Source of the DNA: Erinaceus europaeus
Lineage: Eukaryota; Chordata; Mammalia; Eulipotyphla; Erinaceidae
Reading direction: 5' to 3'
NCBI RefSeq assembly: GCF_950295315.1
Contig: NC_080164.1
Span: 12,989,659 to 13,053,658 of the forward strand
DNA length: 64,000 bases
This document shows, piece by piece, positions 1 to 11,955 of this stretch. The position numbers and the translations under genes were made by a program. Under the pieces are notes generated by a model. That model saw only the letters and a list, made by a program, of their open reading frames with translations, was not told the DNA's origin and made no database searches. Position 1 is the stretch's first letter. Each line of letters begins with the position of its first letter.

Positions 1-339
1 AAATTTAAAAAAATGTTTAAGCATAGTTTGACTTTTCAAGTTCATATTTAGGTCAGCTAGCACATGCACTGATGAGACAATGAAAGCCGTCTGGCTTTCT
101 TAGGTGTTTCCTTTTCATTAATTAATGATATATGTTCTTGACTAGTTCTTCACAATTTTCTTTTTTTTTTTCACCGTCCCATCATAATTTTCATTAATTG
201 ATGCAGTCATCTGTAAGTTGCTTAATAAGGTCTGATGTCTAGGTTCAAGATGGGAGGTCAGACACTTGACTAAGGAGATCAGACGAGATAAATGTGCCCC
301 TTTTTCCCATGCGTTCCACCAGGAAACTTGCTGGATGTT

Positions 340-790
340 CAACAATTACTCCTCTTACCCCATTTTTTTTTAATATAAGATAACAGGGCTAGAACTCTGC
401 ACCATTCCGACCACCATAGTTCTGTGTCCTCACCCCCTCTATTGGGATTTGCAGTGGTTCTCCCAAGGTCATAGATAATGGTTGAGGTTGACTATTTTTT
501 CTATATATGTCTATATTTTTTATCAATTTCTCCATTTTATTATGGACCTGCCTTCTCTTCCTTTCTCAGTCACACCAACAACTATTACTACTTCCAAATA
601 CCTTATTATTATTATTATTCCTCTTCTCTCTCTGGGTCCTGATGAGATTAGAGTTCAGAGCTCTCTGGTTGTTTTCATCCTTTCATTTTTCCCCCACTGG
701 GAATATGGACCAAAATGATTTTTGGGGTGCAGAAGGTGGAAGGACTCCCTAGCTTCTTTCCACCCAAAGATCCCTATTCTCCTTTGTTCT
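340..790 (-). mobile_element. L1 3'UTR fragment, antisense, decayed
   Basis: Read on the minus strand, this stretch shows pieces of the hedgehog L1 3'UTR end seen elsewhere in the window. These include a TGTTATCTTAT block near 370-385 and the complement of the 'ccaccttctgcaccccaaa' block near 715-745. It is heavily substituted and carries an (ATT)n-like run near 604-620. No open frame of interest. Confidence 0.55.
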
Positions 791-1066
791 ATCCTTAGTT
801 TTGGTTCCTATTGATTAAACATTTTGTCCTGCTGTATATGTTACTGTCTTTCAGCCACAAAGATGCAGATGCTGCTCTGAGTCCATCCTGACTTCCCCGG
901 ACAGACCACTTCACCAATGTGTCCTGGAACCTCACCTCTTCAGAGCCCTGCCCCACTAGGGAAAGATAGAAATAGACTGGGGGGTGTGGATCCAACCTGC
1001 CAATGCCCATGTCCAGTGGAAAAGCAATTACAGAAGCCAGAATTCCCACATTTTATTACTATATTT
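790..1066 (+). mobile_element. L1 3'UTR fragment, sense
   Basis: Matches, with many substitutions, the 3'UTR segment at 45835-46030. Shared landmarks are the 'cagccac' start, 'caccaatgtgtcctgga', 'ccccactagggaaa' and 'gcaattacagaagccaga'. It ends abruptly at about 1066 in AT-rich sequence. It lies head to head with the antisense fragment on its left. Confidence 0.75.
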
Positions 1067-1859
1067 TTAATTCTTCTGTACCTCACTAGTCTTATACAAG
1101 AAAGAAAAGAGTGTGTATGGGCAAGTTTGCTGGAGGGAAATACTTGACAACTGAATTATCAAACCTATTTGAGTTAGGATAGTGTTTATTATTAAAACTT
1201 TTCCTTTTCTTTTGGACTTAGATTCAACATGTTTATAGCTCCGAAGTTATTTAACAACTGATCCTAAGATATCTCCACAGCTATTTAATAAAAAAGGTCT
1301 TATTGTATGAACTGTGATCCCAGACTTCTCAACAGTCTCTGTGTAGTTCTGGATCCATTTTAATCATGAGATCTTTCCAGCTCGATGCAGTGAATACTGT
1401 GCATGAGTGGCATGTGATGCTGGAGAGTTACCCTTTTGTCACCTGCGACATTTATAAAGCCTGGCTCAATGCAGCTAAACCTTCCTAACACCGGCCTCAT
1501 TCTCTTGTTCTCAACCACAATATATACGTACGTATATAGTTACATGTCAAACAGCACATCAGCCATACCCACAGAGAATAAAAATGTCTCAAAAAGTGAA
1601 TACATTATGAGAAAAGTTTTCATATTTAAAAAAATCAAACTTTTCTGCTACTGTGAAGACGTTTCTGTTTCCCCTTCCTATAACTATTCTCTTCAACGGT
1701 AAAGCAGGATCTTAACCGATTAGTTAAATATGATCATTTTTGAAATATGTAGAAATAGAATCATACAGTATATGTGAGTTTGTGTTCTTGATCTCAAAAG
1801 TTTTCTTTTGAAATGTATCTATATTGTTTCTTGATGCCATTGTTTATTTATTTTCTTTT
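1067..1859. other. AT-rich sequence, no recognised element
   Basis: About 800 bases of AT-rich DNA. I see no SINE head, L1 reading frame, LTR edge or RNA gene. The open frame at 1436-1702 is low complexity and shows no family resemblance. Confidence 0.5.
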
Positions 1860-1975
1860 TAAAAAATACTTTATTTCCATGAAGAGATATAGTGAGAGAG
1901 ACCAACTCTGGTGTATGGTGGTGATGAGGATTGAACTTGGGACTTTAGACTCTCAAGCATCAAAGTCTATTTTCA
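1860..1975 (-). mobile_element. Eri-C type SINE, antisense
   Basis: Carries the antisense head of the older tRNA-derived SINE: 'gtgtatggtggtgatga', then 'gattgaacttgggactt' (complement of the B-box region), then 'ctctcaagcat'. The sense version is readable at 57765-57895. Old and truncated. Confidence 0.65.
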
Positions 1976-1984
1976 TTTTATTTT

Positions 1985-2117
1985 TTGTTTTGTTTTGTTT
2001 TTATTGTGGGAGTAATGGTTTATATTCAACATTTGATACAGTAGCTGGTACATGTACAACATTTCTCAATTTTCTACGTAACACTCTAACTTCCCACCTA
2101 GGTTCCTCACCATCACA
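1985..2117 (-). mobile_element. L1 3' terminal fragment (other lineage), antisense
   Basis: Minus-strand reading gives a tail resembling the terminal 3'UTR of an older L1 lineage: a G-rich start, then a 'gagaaatgttgtacatgta' segment, then a run that would lead into the tail near 1985. Recognition is from general pattern only. Confidence 0.4.
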
Positions 2118-3138
2118 AAAGATATTCTATGTTCATGGATTGAAAGTAGTAACATTACCAAATGAATATTCTACCCTGAGCCATCTACAAATTTAATGAA
2201 ATCCTTATCAAGATCCCACCCAATTTTTTGGGTAAATAGAACAGAAGTTACAAATGTTTATCTGGAACCAGAACAGACCTAGAAATTCTAAAACAATCTT
2301 AAGAAACAAGAATAGAACTGGAGGCATCACATTCCCAGACCTCATCTTATAGCACCATTGTAATAAAACTGCCTGGTACTGGAACAAAAACAATACAACA
2401 ACCAATGGAATAGGACCGAGAGCCCAGAAATAAGCCCCCACACCTATGGACATGTAATCTTTGACAAAAGTGCTTCGACTATTAAATGGGAAAAGGAGAG
2501 TCTCCTCAACAAATGGTGTTGGAAAAATTGGGTTGAAATATGCAGAAGAATGAAACTGAATCACTGCATTTCACCATACACAAAAGTGAACTCCACATGG
2601 ATTAAGGACATGGATGTTAGACCAGAACTTATCAAATATTTACAGGAAAATATTGGCAGAAGTATGTTCCACCTAAATTTTATAGGCATCTTGAATGATA
2701 CAAATCCAGTTGCAAGCAAGTCTAAAACAAAAATAAACCATTAGGACTACATCAAATTAAAATGCTTCTGCACAGCAAGAGAAACTACCATGCAAAGAGA
2801 CCCTACAGAATGGGAGATCTTTAGACGCCATACCTTAGCCAAGAGGCTAATAGACAAATCAAGAGTTCACTAAACTCAGCAACAACAACAACAAAAACCC
2901 TCAGATGATCCTATCCAAAATAGGGAGAGGATATGAACCAAAGAAGAGACACAAAATAGTCACCAAAGAAGAGATACAAAATGCCAACAGACATATGAAA
3001 AAAACACTTCAAGTCACTGATTGTCAGGGAAATGCAAATAGAGACAATGAGATACCACTTCACCCCTGTGAGAATGTCATACATTGTCACTAGCGGTGGT
3101 GGCAGAATGCAGAAAAAGGAGGTTTGGAGCAGAAAGGG
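2118..3138 (+). mobile_element. Old L1 ORF2 3' part, sense
   Basis: Sense-strand homologue of the reverse transcriptase C-terminal half of L1 ORF2, broken in several frames. Readable pieces include M-K-L-N-H-C-I-S-P-Y-T-K at 2550-2590, followed by an N-S-T-W-I-K-D motif, and an A-N-R-H-M-K-K motif near 2980. These match the same region of the young L1 (8425 downward on the minus strand) in the opposite orientation. It is cut by the antisense L1 that starts at about 3139. Confidence 0.85.
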
Positions 3139-6089
3139 TATATATTTTGCAGTAGTTTATGGATACGTGTGAACATATGCTCTCTCTCACAGAAACTGGT
3201 GTATATCTAGTTTTTGGGACTTTGTTAGAAAGTAAACCACCTGAGATGGAATTAGAGTATACTACGAAAGGAAAGGTCTCACCCGAGTAATGAAGCTGAA
3301 GGGTTGTCATTCCACACATGAAGTCTCTGGACACAGTCTAAAGTGAAGTATGTTGAGGTGGCAATCGTGTTGGTTAGGTTGTGATCGGCAGATGCAATAT
3401 TATTTGATATGGATTGGGAGAGGCATACGGGAAAGTGGGCCATATCCAAGGGTTCCAGGACTGGGGGAAGTAGAGGCTCTATAGTGGAGATGTGAGGTTC
3501 CTGCTATGTTAGGGTACAAAAAGATAATCAATAGTTAATGTTATCATCACATTATTTGGCAATTGGGTTAACTTTGAAAAGTCCTTTTGTTAGGGTTTGC
3601 TGTACAGTACCCAGTATCTTGTATATAGCTATGCTATTGGTTGCTTCTGATCTACTTGGTCTAGGCTTTTGAGAGAGTCTGAATATCAATTACACAGCCT
3701 ATATATTGAAAAGATTCAGTTTGTGTTTTGAAAAACTCCGAGAAATACAATTAATTTTCCCCCTTGTATTAATTAACTAGTGATTTATATGACTACATTT
3801 TACGAGGAGTGTACATAAACACCATTCCCACCACCAACAGGCTGTGAACCATCCCTCCCACCCACTCCCACCCGCCACTGTCCCAGGAAGCTGCATGTCA
3901 ACCCCTCACCACAGGGCTTTTACTTTGGTGCCCTACTTACAATTTGGTCAGGTCCTGCTTTTAGTTTCCCTTTCAGATCTTCTTAGTCAGCTTCTGTTGA
4001 TGAGTGGGATCATCCCATACTCATCTTTATCTTTCTGACTTAGCTCACTTAACATAATTCCTTCTAGCTCTGTCCAAGATGGGTCAGAGAAGGTGGGTTC
4101 ATTGTTCTTGATAGCTGCATAGTACTCCATTGTGTATATATACCACAGCTTTCTCAGCCACTCATCTGTTGTTGGGCACCTGGGTTGCTTCCAGGTTTTA
4201 GCTATTATGAATTGTGCTGCTAGGAACATAGGAGTACACACCTCTTTTTGGTTGGGTGTTATGTAGTCCGTGTGGTATAACCCCAGGAGAGGAATTACTG
4301 GGTCATATGGAAGGTCCATGTCTAGCCTTCTGAGAGTTTTCCAGACTGCTGTCCACAGAGGCTGGGCCAATTTACATTCCCACCAGCAATGTAAAAGGGT
4401 TCCTCTGTCCCCTCATCCTCTCCAGCATTTGTTGCTGCTGTCCTTTTTGATGTATGCCATTCTTACAGGAGTGAGGTGGTATCTTAGTGTTGTCTTAATT
4501 TGCATTTCTCTGACAATCAGTGACCTAGAGCAGTTTTTCATATGTTTGTTACCCTTTTGGATCTCCTCTGAGGTGAATGTTTTGTTTATATCCTCTGCCC
4601 ATTTTTGGATGGGGTCATTTGCTTTTTTGGTGCTAAGTTTGCTGATCTCTTTATATATTTTGGTGATTAGTTTCTTGTCTGATGTCTGGCATGTGAAGGT
4701 CTTCTCCCATTCTGTGAGGGGTCTCTCTGTTTGTTTAATAGTTTCTTTGGATGTGCAGAAGCTTTTTAATTTGATGTAGTACCATTGGTTTGTTTCTGCT
4801 TTAGTCTTCCTTGAAATTGGATTTGATTCATCAAAGATGTCCCCGATCTGAGGGGGAATGCTTTCAGCTTCTGTCCATTGAGTATGATGTTGGCTGTAGG
4901 TTTTCTATATATATAGACTCCACTATCTTGAGGAATTTCCCATCTATTCCCATTTTTTGTAGAGTTTTGAGCATGAACGGGTGTTGGATTTTGTCAAAGG
5001 CTTTCTCTGCATCAATTGAGATAATCATGTGGTTTTGGGCTTTGCTTTTATTGATGTGGTGAATGACATTGATTGACTTACGGATGTTGAATCAGCCTTG
5101 CATTCCTGGGATGAATCCCACTTGGTCATGATGCATTTAGATTTTGTAGTTCTTCTTGGTTCAGTTTTGGAAGGGCATATGTTTCTAGGAATTGTTCCAT
5201 TTCTTCCAGATTCTGTAGCTTGGTGGCATATAGTTCTTTATAGAAGTTTCGCAGGATTCTCTGGATTTCTGTGGTGTCAGTTTTGATATCTCCTGCATCG
5301 TTTACAATTCTATTAATTTGAGTCTTTCTTTTTTTTTGGTGAGTCTGGCTAGGGGTTTGTCAATTTTGTTTAATCTTTCAAAGAACCAACATTTGGCTTC
5401 ATTGATCTTTTGTATGGTTCTTTTATTTTCGATGTTGTTTATTTCTGCTTGAACTTTAGTGATTTCTGTCCTTCTGGTTACTTTAGGGTTCCTTTGTTCC
5501 TCTTCCTCTAAGTCCTTGAGGTGTGCAGTAAGGTCGTTCTTTTGAGATTCTTCTTGGTGTTTAATATGTGATTGTATGGCTATAAGTTTCCCTCTCAGTA
5601 CTGCTTTTGCTGTGTCCCAAATATTTTTATAGGTGGTGTCTTCATTTTCATTAGTTTCGAAGAACATTTGAATTTCCTGCTTGAGTGAGTCTCTGACTTA
5701 GTGGTTCTTAAGGAGCATGTTGTTTAGTTTCCAAACTCTGTGTCTTTTAATAATTTTCATTTGTTGTTAAATGTTAGTTTTACTCCACTGTGGTGTGAGA
5801 AGATACTTAGGATGATTTCAATGCTCTTGAATTTATTGATGCTCTCTTTGTGGCCTAACATGTGGTGTATCCTTGAGTATGTGTTATGTGGATTTGAAAA
5901 GAAGGTGTATTCCAGTTTTTGGGGGTGAAGGACTCTGAAAATGTCCAAGAGGTCTAGTCTGTCGATCTCTTCATTCAATTCTCTTGTATCTTTATTGGTT
6001 CTATGCTTTGTTGATCTGTCTAAGTGTGAGAGTGGGGTATTGAAGTCTCCCACTGTTATTGTATTACTATTGATGTATTTTTGAAATTC
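3139..6089 (-). mobile_element. Antisense L1 copy A, internally deleted
   Basis: Very similar to the longer copy at 6090-13104. It begins inside the 3'UTR (homologous to base 6583), so about 490 bases of the 3' end are missing. It then runs through the ORF2 C-terminus (3987-4370 readable). Near 4838 it jumps about 1 kb relative to the long copy (about 8290 to 9295). Near 5131 it jumps again by about 325 bases (about 9585 to 9909). It ends inside the endonuclease region (homologous to 10868), where the long copy begins. All frames are interrupted and coding capacity is lost. Confidence 0.9.
3987..4370 (-). pseudogene. L1 ORF2 C-terminal fragment (copy A)
   Basis: A 127-codon open piece equivalent to the last part of L1 ORF2p. 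It contains the [13 protein letters not shown] segment and the [12 protein letters not shown] motif typical of the L1 C-terminus. It lacks the upstream cysteine-rich knuckle in frame. Its stop aligns with that of the long copy at 7436. Confidence 0.85.
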
Positions 6090-7435
6090 TTTTTTTTTTA
6101 ATTTTTTATTTAAGAAAGGATTAGTGAACAAAAGCATAAGGTAGGAGGGATACAACTCCACACAATTCCCAACACCCAATCCCCATAACCCACCCCCTCC
6201 CATGGTAGCCTTCCCATTCTCTATCGCTCTGGGAGCATGGACCCAGGGTCCTTGAGGGTTGCAGAAGGTAGAAGGTCTGGCTTCTGTAATTGCTTCCCCG
6301 CTGAACATGGGCGTTGACTGGTCGGTCCATACCCCCAGTCTGCCTCTCTCTTTCCCTAGTAGGGTGTGACTCTGGGGAAGCTGAGCTCCAGGACACATTG
6401 GTGGGGTCTTCAATCCAGGGAAGCCTAGCCAGCATCCTGATGGCATCTGGAACCTGGTGATTGAAAAGAGAGTTAACATATGAAGCCAAACAATTTGTTG
6501 AGCAATCATGGATCCCAAGCTTGGAATAGTGGAGAGGAAGTATTAGGGAGGTACTCACTGCAAACTCTAGTTTAGTCCTGCTTTCAGGTATATATTTTGC
6601 AGTAGTTTATGGATACGTGTGCACATAAGCTCTCTCTCATAGAAACTGGTGTATATCTAGCTTATGGGACTTTGTTAGAAAGTGAACTACCTGAGATGAA
6701 ATTAGAGTGTACTAAAGGAAAGGTCTCACCCGAGTAATGAAGTTGAAGGGTTATCATTCCACACGTGAAGTCTCTGGATACATTCTGAGGTGAAGCATGT
6801 TGAGGTAGCAATCGTTGCATTGGTTAGGTTGTGATCGGCAGATGCAATATTATTTGGTTTGGATTGGGAGATGCATACGGGAAAGTGGGCCCTATCCAAG
6901 GGTTCCAGGACTGGGGGAAGTAGGGGCTCTAAAGTGAAGATGTGAGGTTCCTGCTGTCTTAGGGTTCAAAAAGACAATCAATAGTTAATATTATCATCAC
7001 ATTATTTGTTAATTGGGTTAACTTTGAAAAGTCCCTTTGTTATGGTTTGCTGGACAGTACCCAGTATCTTGTATATAGCTGTGCTATTGGAAGCTTCTAA
7101 TCTACTTGGTCTAGGCTTTTGAGAGAGTCCACATATCAAATACATAGCCTATATATTAAAAAGATTCAGTTTGTCTTTTGAGAAACTTTGAGACATACAA
7201 TTGATTTCCCCCTCATATTAATTAGCTACTGATTTATATGTCTACATTTTGCTAGGAGTGTACATAAACACCATTCCCACCACCAAAGGACTGTGACCCA
7301 TCCCTCCCGCCCACTCCCACCCCCCACTGGCCCAGGAAGCTACATGCCTACCCCTCACCACTGGGTTTGTACTTTGGTGCCCTACTTACAATTTGATCAG
7401 GTCCTGCTTTTAGTTTCCCTTTCAGATCTTCTTAG
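6090..7435 (-). other. 3'UTR of L1 copy B
   Basis: About 1.35 kb lies between the ORF2 stop and the tail. The distal half (6120-6560 here) is shared with the 3'UTR-only copies at 45835-46190, 37080-37370 and 56160-56560. The middle (6600-6800) matches 44700-44900 in the opposite orientation. The proximal part near the stop holds the C-rich stretch complementary to 7260-7330. Confidence 0.85.
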
Positions 7436-8704
7436 TCAGCTTCTGTTGATGAGTGGGATCATCCCATACTCATCTTTATCTTTCTGACTTAGTTCACTTA
7501 ACATAATTCCTTCTAGCTCTGTCCAAGATGGGTCAGAGAAGGTGGGTTCATTGTTCTTGATAGCTGCATAGTATTCCATTGTGTATATATACCACAGCTT
7601 TCTCAGCCACTCATCTGGTGTTGGGCACCTGGGTTGCTTCCAGGTTTTAGCTATTATGAATTGTGCTGCTATGAACATAGGAGTACACACCTCTTTTTGG
7701 TTGGGTGTTATGGAGTCCATGGGGTATAACCCCAGGAGAGGAATTATTGGGTCATATGGAAGGTCCATGTCTAGCCTTCTGAGAGTTTTCCAGACTGCTC
7801 TCCACAGAGGCTGTACCAATTTACATTCCCACCAGCAATGTAAAAGGGTTCCTCTGTCACCACATCCTCTCCAGCATTTGTTGCTGCTGTCCTTTTTGAT
7901 GTATGCCATTCTTACAGGAGTGAGGTGGTATCTTAGTGTTGTCTTGATTTGCATTTCTCTGATAATCAGTGACCTAGAGCAGTTTTTCATATGTTTGTTA
8001 GCCTTTTGGATCTCCTCTGTGGTGAATGTTTTTTTCATTTCCTCTGCCCATTTTTGGATGGGGTCATTTGCTTTTTTGCGGCTACGTTTGCTGAGCTCTT
8101 TATATATTTTGGTGATTAGTTTCTTGTCTGATGTCTGGTATGTGAAGGTCTTCTCCCATTCTGTGAGGGGTCTCTCTGTTTGTTTAATAGTTTCTTTGGA
8201 TGTGCAGAAGCTTTTCAATTTGATGTAGTCCCATTGGTTTGTTTCTGCTTTGGTCTTCCTTGCAATTGGGTTTGATTCATCAAAGGTGCCCTTGAGGTGT
8301 ATGTGGGAAAGTGTTTTACCGATGTTTTCCTCTAAGTATTTGATTGTTTCTGGTCTAACATCTAGGTCTTTGATCCATTTGGAGTTGATTTTTGTTTCTG
8401 GTGAGATAAAGTGGTTCAATTTCATTCTTCTGCATGTTTCAACCCAGTTTTCCCAGCACCATTTATTGAAGAGAGCCTCCTTTTTCCATTTAATCCTTTG
8501 GGCCCCCTTATCAAAGATTAGATGCCCATAGGTGTTGGGATTTACTTCTGGGCTTTCAATTCTGTTCCACTGGTCTGTATGCCTATTTTTGTTCCAGTGC
8601 CATGCTGTTTTGATGATGATGGCTTTATAATATAGTTTAAGGTCTGGGAGTGTGATGCCTCCATTTCTGTTTCTTTTCCTTAAGATGGTTTTGGCAATTC
8701 TAGG
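7436..8704 (-). pseudogene. L1 ORF2 C-terminal part (copy B)
   Basis: Open from just after an in-frame TAA (8705-8707) to the natural stop at 7436-7438. It contains the L1 cysteine knuckle as C-W-R-G-C, then seven residues, then H-C-W-W-E-C, the C-x3-C-x7-H-x4-C pattern of ORF2p. It ends with the M-E-Y-Y-A-A-I-K-N segment and the usual short tail. In a working element this region helps ORF2p bind its RNA. This part of the protein is intact, but it is separated from the catalytic domains by stops. Confidence 0.92.
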
Positions 8705-9135
8705 TGTTTACAGGTTCCAGATAAATGATTGTAGTATTTGTTCTATTCTCTTAAAGAAGCCTGGTGGAACTTTGATGGGTATTGCATTAAATTTGTATAT
8801 GGCTCTGGGGAGAATATTCATTTTGATGATATTTATTCTTCCAATCCATGAGCATGGGATATCTTTCCATTTCTTGGTATCAGTTTCTATCTCCTTGAGT
8901 AGCGACTCATAGTTTTCAGTATACAAGTCTTTCACTTCTTTGGTCAACTTTATTCCTAGGTATTTGATTGATTTTGCTGAAACAGTAAATGGGAGTGATT
9001 TCTGGATGTCTTCTTCTTCAGATTTAGTGTTTGCATACAGAAATGCCACTGATTTTTGTACATTGATTTGTAGCCTGATACCTTGCTATATTGCCTAACA
9101 ACTTCCAGTAATTTTCTACTGGATTCTTTAGGTCT
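8705..9135 (-). pseudogene. L1 ORF2 thumb region with frameshift and stops (copy B)
   Basis: Holds the segment just after the reverse transcriptase active site, including [10 protein letters not shown] and an I-P-I-K-V-P motif. A TAA follows directly after the F-A-D-D-M-I-V-Y-I motif. A one-base loss near 9072 shifts the frame. A second TAA at 8705-8707 replaces what the alignment suggests was a lysine codon. Confidence 0.88.
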
Positions 9136-11097
9136 TTATATGTATACTATCATATCATCTGCAAATAGTGAGAGCTTGACTTCTTCCCTTCCAATCTGTA
9201 ACCCTTTGATTTCTTTCTCTTGCCTGATTGCTATGGCAAGAACTTCCAATACTATGTTGAAGAGTAACGGTGACAGTGGACAGCCCTGTCCAGTCCCCGA
9301 TCTGAGGTGGAATGCTTTCAGCTTCTCTCCATTGAGTATGATGTTGGCTGTAGGTTTGCTATATATAGACTCCACTATCTTGAGGAATTTCCCATCTATT
9401 CCCATTTTCTGTAGAGTTTTGAGCATGAACGGGTGTTGGATTTTGTCAAAGGCTTTCTCTGCATCTATTGAGATAATCATGTGGTTTTTGGCTTTGCTTT
9501 TATTGATGTGATGAATGACATTGATTGATTTACGGATGTTGAACCAGCCTTGCATTCCTGGGATGAATCCCACTTGGTCATGATAAACAATCTTTTTGAT
9601 GTGTTGTTGTATCCAGTTGGCCAAGATCTTGTTTAATATTTTGGCATCTATGTTCATCAGAGATATTGGTCTGTAGTTTTCCTTTTTTGTTCTGTCCCTA
9701 TCAGCTTTTGGTATCAGGGTGATGTTGGCTTCATAAAAGGTGGAAGGGAGTATTCCTGTTTCTTCAATCTTATGGAATAGCTTAAGAAGTATGGGTATGA
9801 ACTGTTTCCTGAAAGTTTTGTAGAATTCATTTGTGAAGCCATCTGGTCCAGGACTTTTGTTGTTGGGGAGATTCTTAATAACGGTTTCAATTTCTTTGTC
9901 TGTGATTGGTGCATTTAGATTTTGTAGTTCTTCTTGGTTCAGTTTTGGAAGTGCATAGGTTTCTAGGAATTGTTCCATTTCTTCTAGATTCTCTAGCTTG
10001 GTGGCATATAGTTCTTTATAGAAGTTTCGCAGAATTCTCTGGATTTCTGTGGTGTCAGTTGTGATATCTCCTGCATCGTTTACAATTCTATTAATTTGAG
10101 TCTTCTCTCTTTTTTGTTTGGTGAGTCTGGCTAGGGGTTTGTCAATTTTGTTTAATCTTTCAAAGAACCAACATTTGGCTTCATTGATCTTTTGTATGGT
10201 TCTTTTATTTTCGATGTTGTTTATTTCTGCTCTAACTTTAGTGATTTCTGTCCTTCTGGTTGCTTTAGGGTTCCTTTGTTCCTCTTCCTCTAAGTCCTTG
10301 AGGTGTGTAGTAAGGTCGTTCATTTGGGCTTCTTCTTGGTGTTTAATATGTGATTGTATGGCTATAAGTTTCCCTCTCAGTACTGCTTTCGCTGTGTCCC
10401 AAATATTTTGATAGGTTGTGTCTTCATTTTCATTAGTTTCCAGGAACATTTGAATTTCCTGCTTGAGTGAGTCTCTGACCCAGTGGTTCTTAAGGAGCAT
10501 GTTGTTTAGTTTCCAAATTCTATGTCTTTTAATAATTTTCCGTTTGTTGTTAAAAGTTAGTTTTACTCCACTGTGGTCTGAGAAGATACTTGGGATGATT
10601 TCAATGCTCTTGAATTTATTGATGCTGTCTTTGTGGCCTAACATGTGGTCTATCCTTGAGTATGTGTTGTGTGGATTTGAAAAGAAGGTGTATTCCAGTT
10701 TTTTGGGGTGGAGGAGTCTGAAAATCTCCAAGAGGTCTAGTCTGTCAATCTCTTCATTCAATTCTCTTGTATCTTTATTGGTTCTCTGCTTTGTTGATCT
10801 GTCTAAGTGTGAGAGTGGGGTATTGAAGTCTCCCACTATTATTGTATTACTATTGATGTATTTTTGAAATTCTTTCAGTAGATGCTTAATGTATTTAGAT
10901 GGTCCCTCGTTGGGTGCATAGATGTTAATAATTGTTAAGTCTTTGTGGCTGATTGATCCTCTAATCATTATGTAATGTCCTTGCCTATATTTTATTACTT
11001 TATTTAATTTAAAATCTATCGTGTCTGAGATGAGAATGGCTGTTCCTGCCCTTTTTTGTTGTCTGTTAGCCTGTATGATAGTTTTCCATCCTTTCAC
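9136..11097 (-). pseudogene. L1 ORF2 endonuclease and reverse transcriptase (copy B)
   Basis: A 653-codon uninterrupted stretch with both enzymatic domains. The apurinic-type endonuclease shows G-D-F-N at residues 89-92 of this piece and the catalytic S-D-H at 173-175. The reverse transcriptase shows [10 protein letters not shown], then [14 protein letters not shown], and the F-A-D-D box at 645-648. The apparent first methionine is internal: it aligns with about residue 56 of a typical ORF2p. About 55 upstream codons (11098-11262) are present but closed by a TGA. The intact protein would cut target DNA and copy L1 or SINE RNA into it. Confidence 0.94.
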
Positions 11098-11262
11098 TTT
11101 AAGTCTGTGTTTATCTTGTTATGACAGATGGGATTCTTGCAAGCAGCATATGGTTGGGTTATGTTTTCTGATCCATCCCCCCACCCTGTGCCTTTTGATG
11201 GGTGAGTTTAAGCCATTGACATTTATTGATATTATGGATTTAATGTATTGTAGTGCCATTGT
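11098..11262 (-). pseudogene. L1 ORF2 N-terminus, broken (copy B)
   Basis: Expected first ~55 codons of ORF2. Minus-strand reading shows the start of the endonuclease domain, but a TGA closes the frame just before the piece that begins at 11097. The deduced ORF2 start near 11262 leaves about 60 bases to the ORF1 stop at 11323, close to the usual spacing in mammalian L1s. Confidence 0.7.
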
Positions 11263-11322
11263 TCAAAAAATTGTTCTTTTGTTTGCTCTCATATATTGCA
11301 AGTATTATAGTGATGTTCTTGT

Positions 11323-11955
11323 TTATAAGAGGTCTTTTAGTACCTCTCTCAGGGCCGGCTTGGTGATGGTTGCCTCCTTTAACTGTTGTTTGTCTAAGAA
11401 GGTTTTGATCCCTCCATCTAGTTTGAATGAAAGTCTAGTAGGATATATTATCCTTGGTTGAAACCCTTTTTCATTTAGGGCTCGATAGATATCTTTCCAC
11501 TCCCTTCTGGCTTTTAGAGTTTGAGTGGAGAAGTCTGCAGATAATCTTATGGGTTTTCCCTTGTATGTGACTTTTTGTTTCTCTCTTGCAGCCTTTAGGA
11601 TCCTTTCTTTATCCTTACTTCTTCTCATTGTGACTATGATGTGTCTTGGTGTCTTCAGGTCTGGGTTGATTCTGTTTGGTACTCTCTGGGCCTCTTGAAC
11701 CTTGATATTCTTTCTGTTATTCAGGCCTGGGAAGTTGTCTTGTATTATTTCCTCTAGAATGTTTGCTTCCCCTTCCTCTATTTCTTCCTCTGGCAGGCCA
11801 ATTATACGAATGTTACTTCTTTTGAGATCATCCCATATGTCTCTGTTGTTGTTTTCAGTGTCTCTCAATCTCTTTTTAAGCTCTTTCACCTCTTTATTTG
11901 TTTTCTCTAACTCATCCTCTGTCTGACTAATTCTGTTTTCTGCTTCTGTATTGAA
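11323..11955 (-). pseudogene. L1 ORF1 RNA-binding protein, N-terminally deleted (copy B)
   Basis: The open frame runs from about 11955 to the stop at 11323 and keeps the end of the coiled coil (K-E-L-K-K-R-L-R-D). It also keeps the RRM-like domain (S-N-I-R-I-I-G-L-P-E, D-K-E-R-I-L-K-A-A-R-E-K) and the C-terminal domain (A-R-R-E-W-K-D-I-Y-R, R-I-I-Y-P-T-R-L-S-F). ORF1p normally trimerises through its coiled coil and coats L1 RNA. The N-terminal part of the coiled coil is missing: sequence jumps from the coil directly into 5'UTR. Compared with copy C (14570-15040), about 470 bases were lost. Confidence 0.9.
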
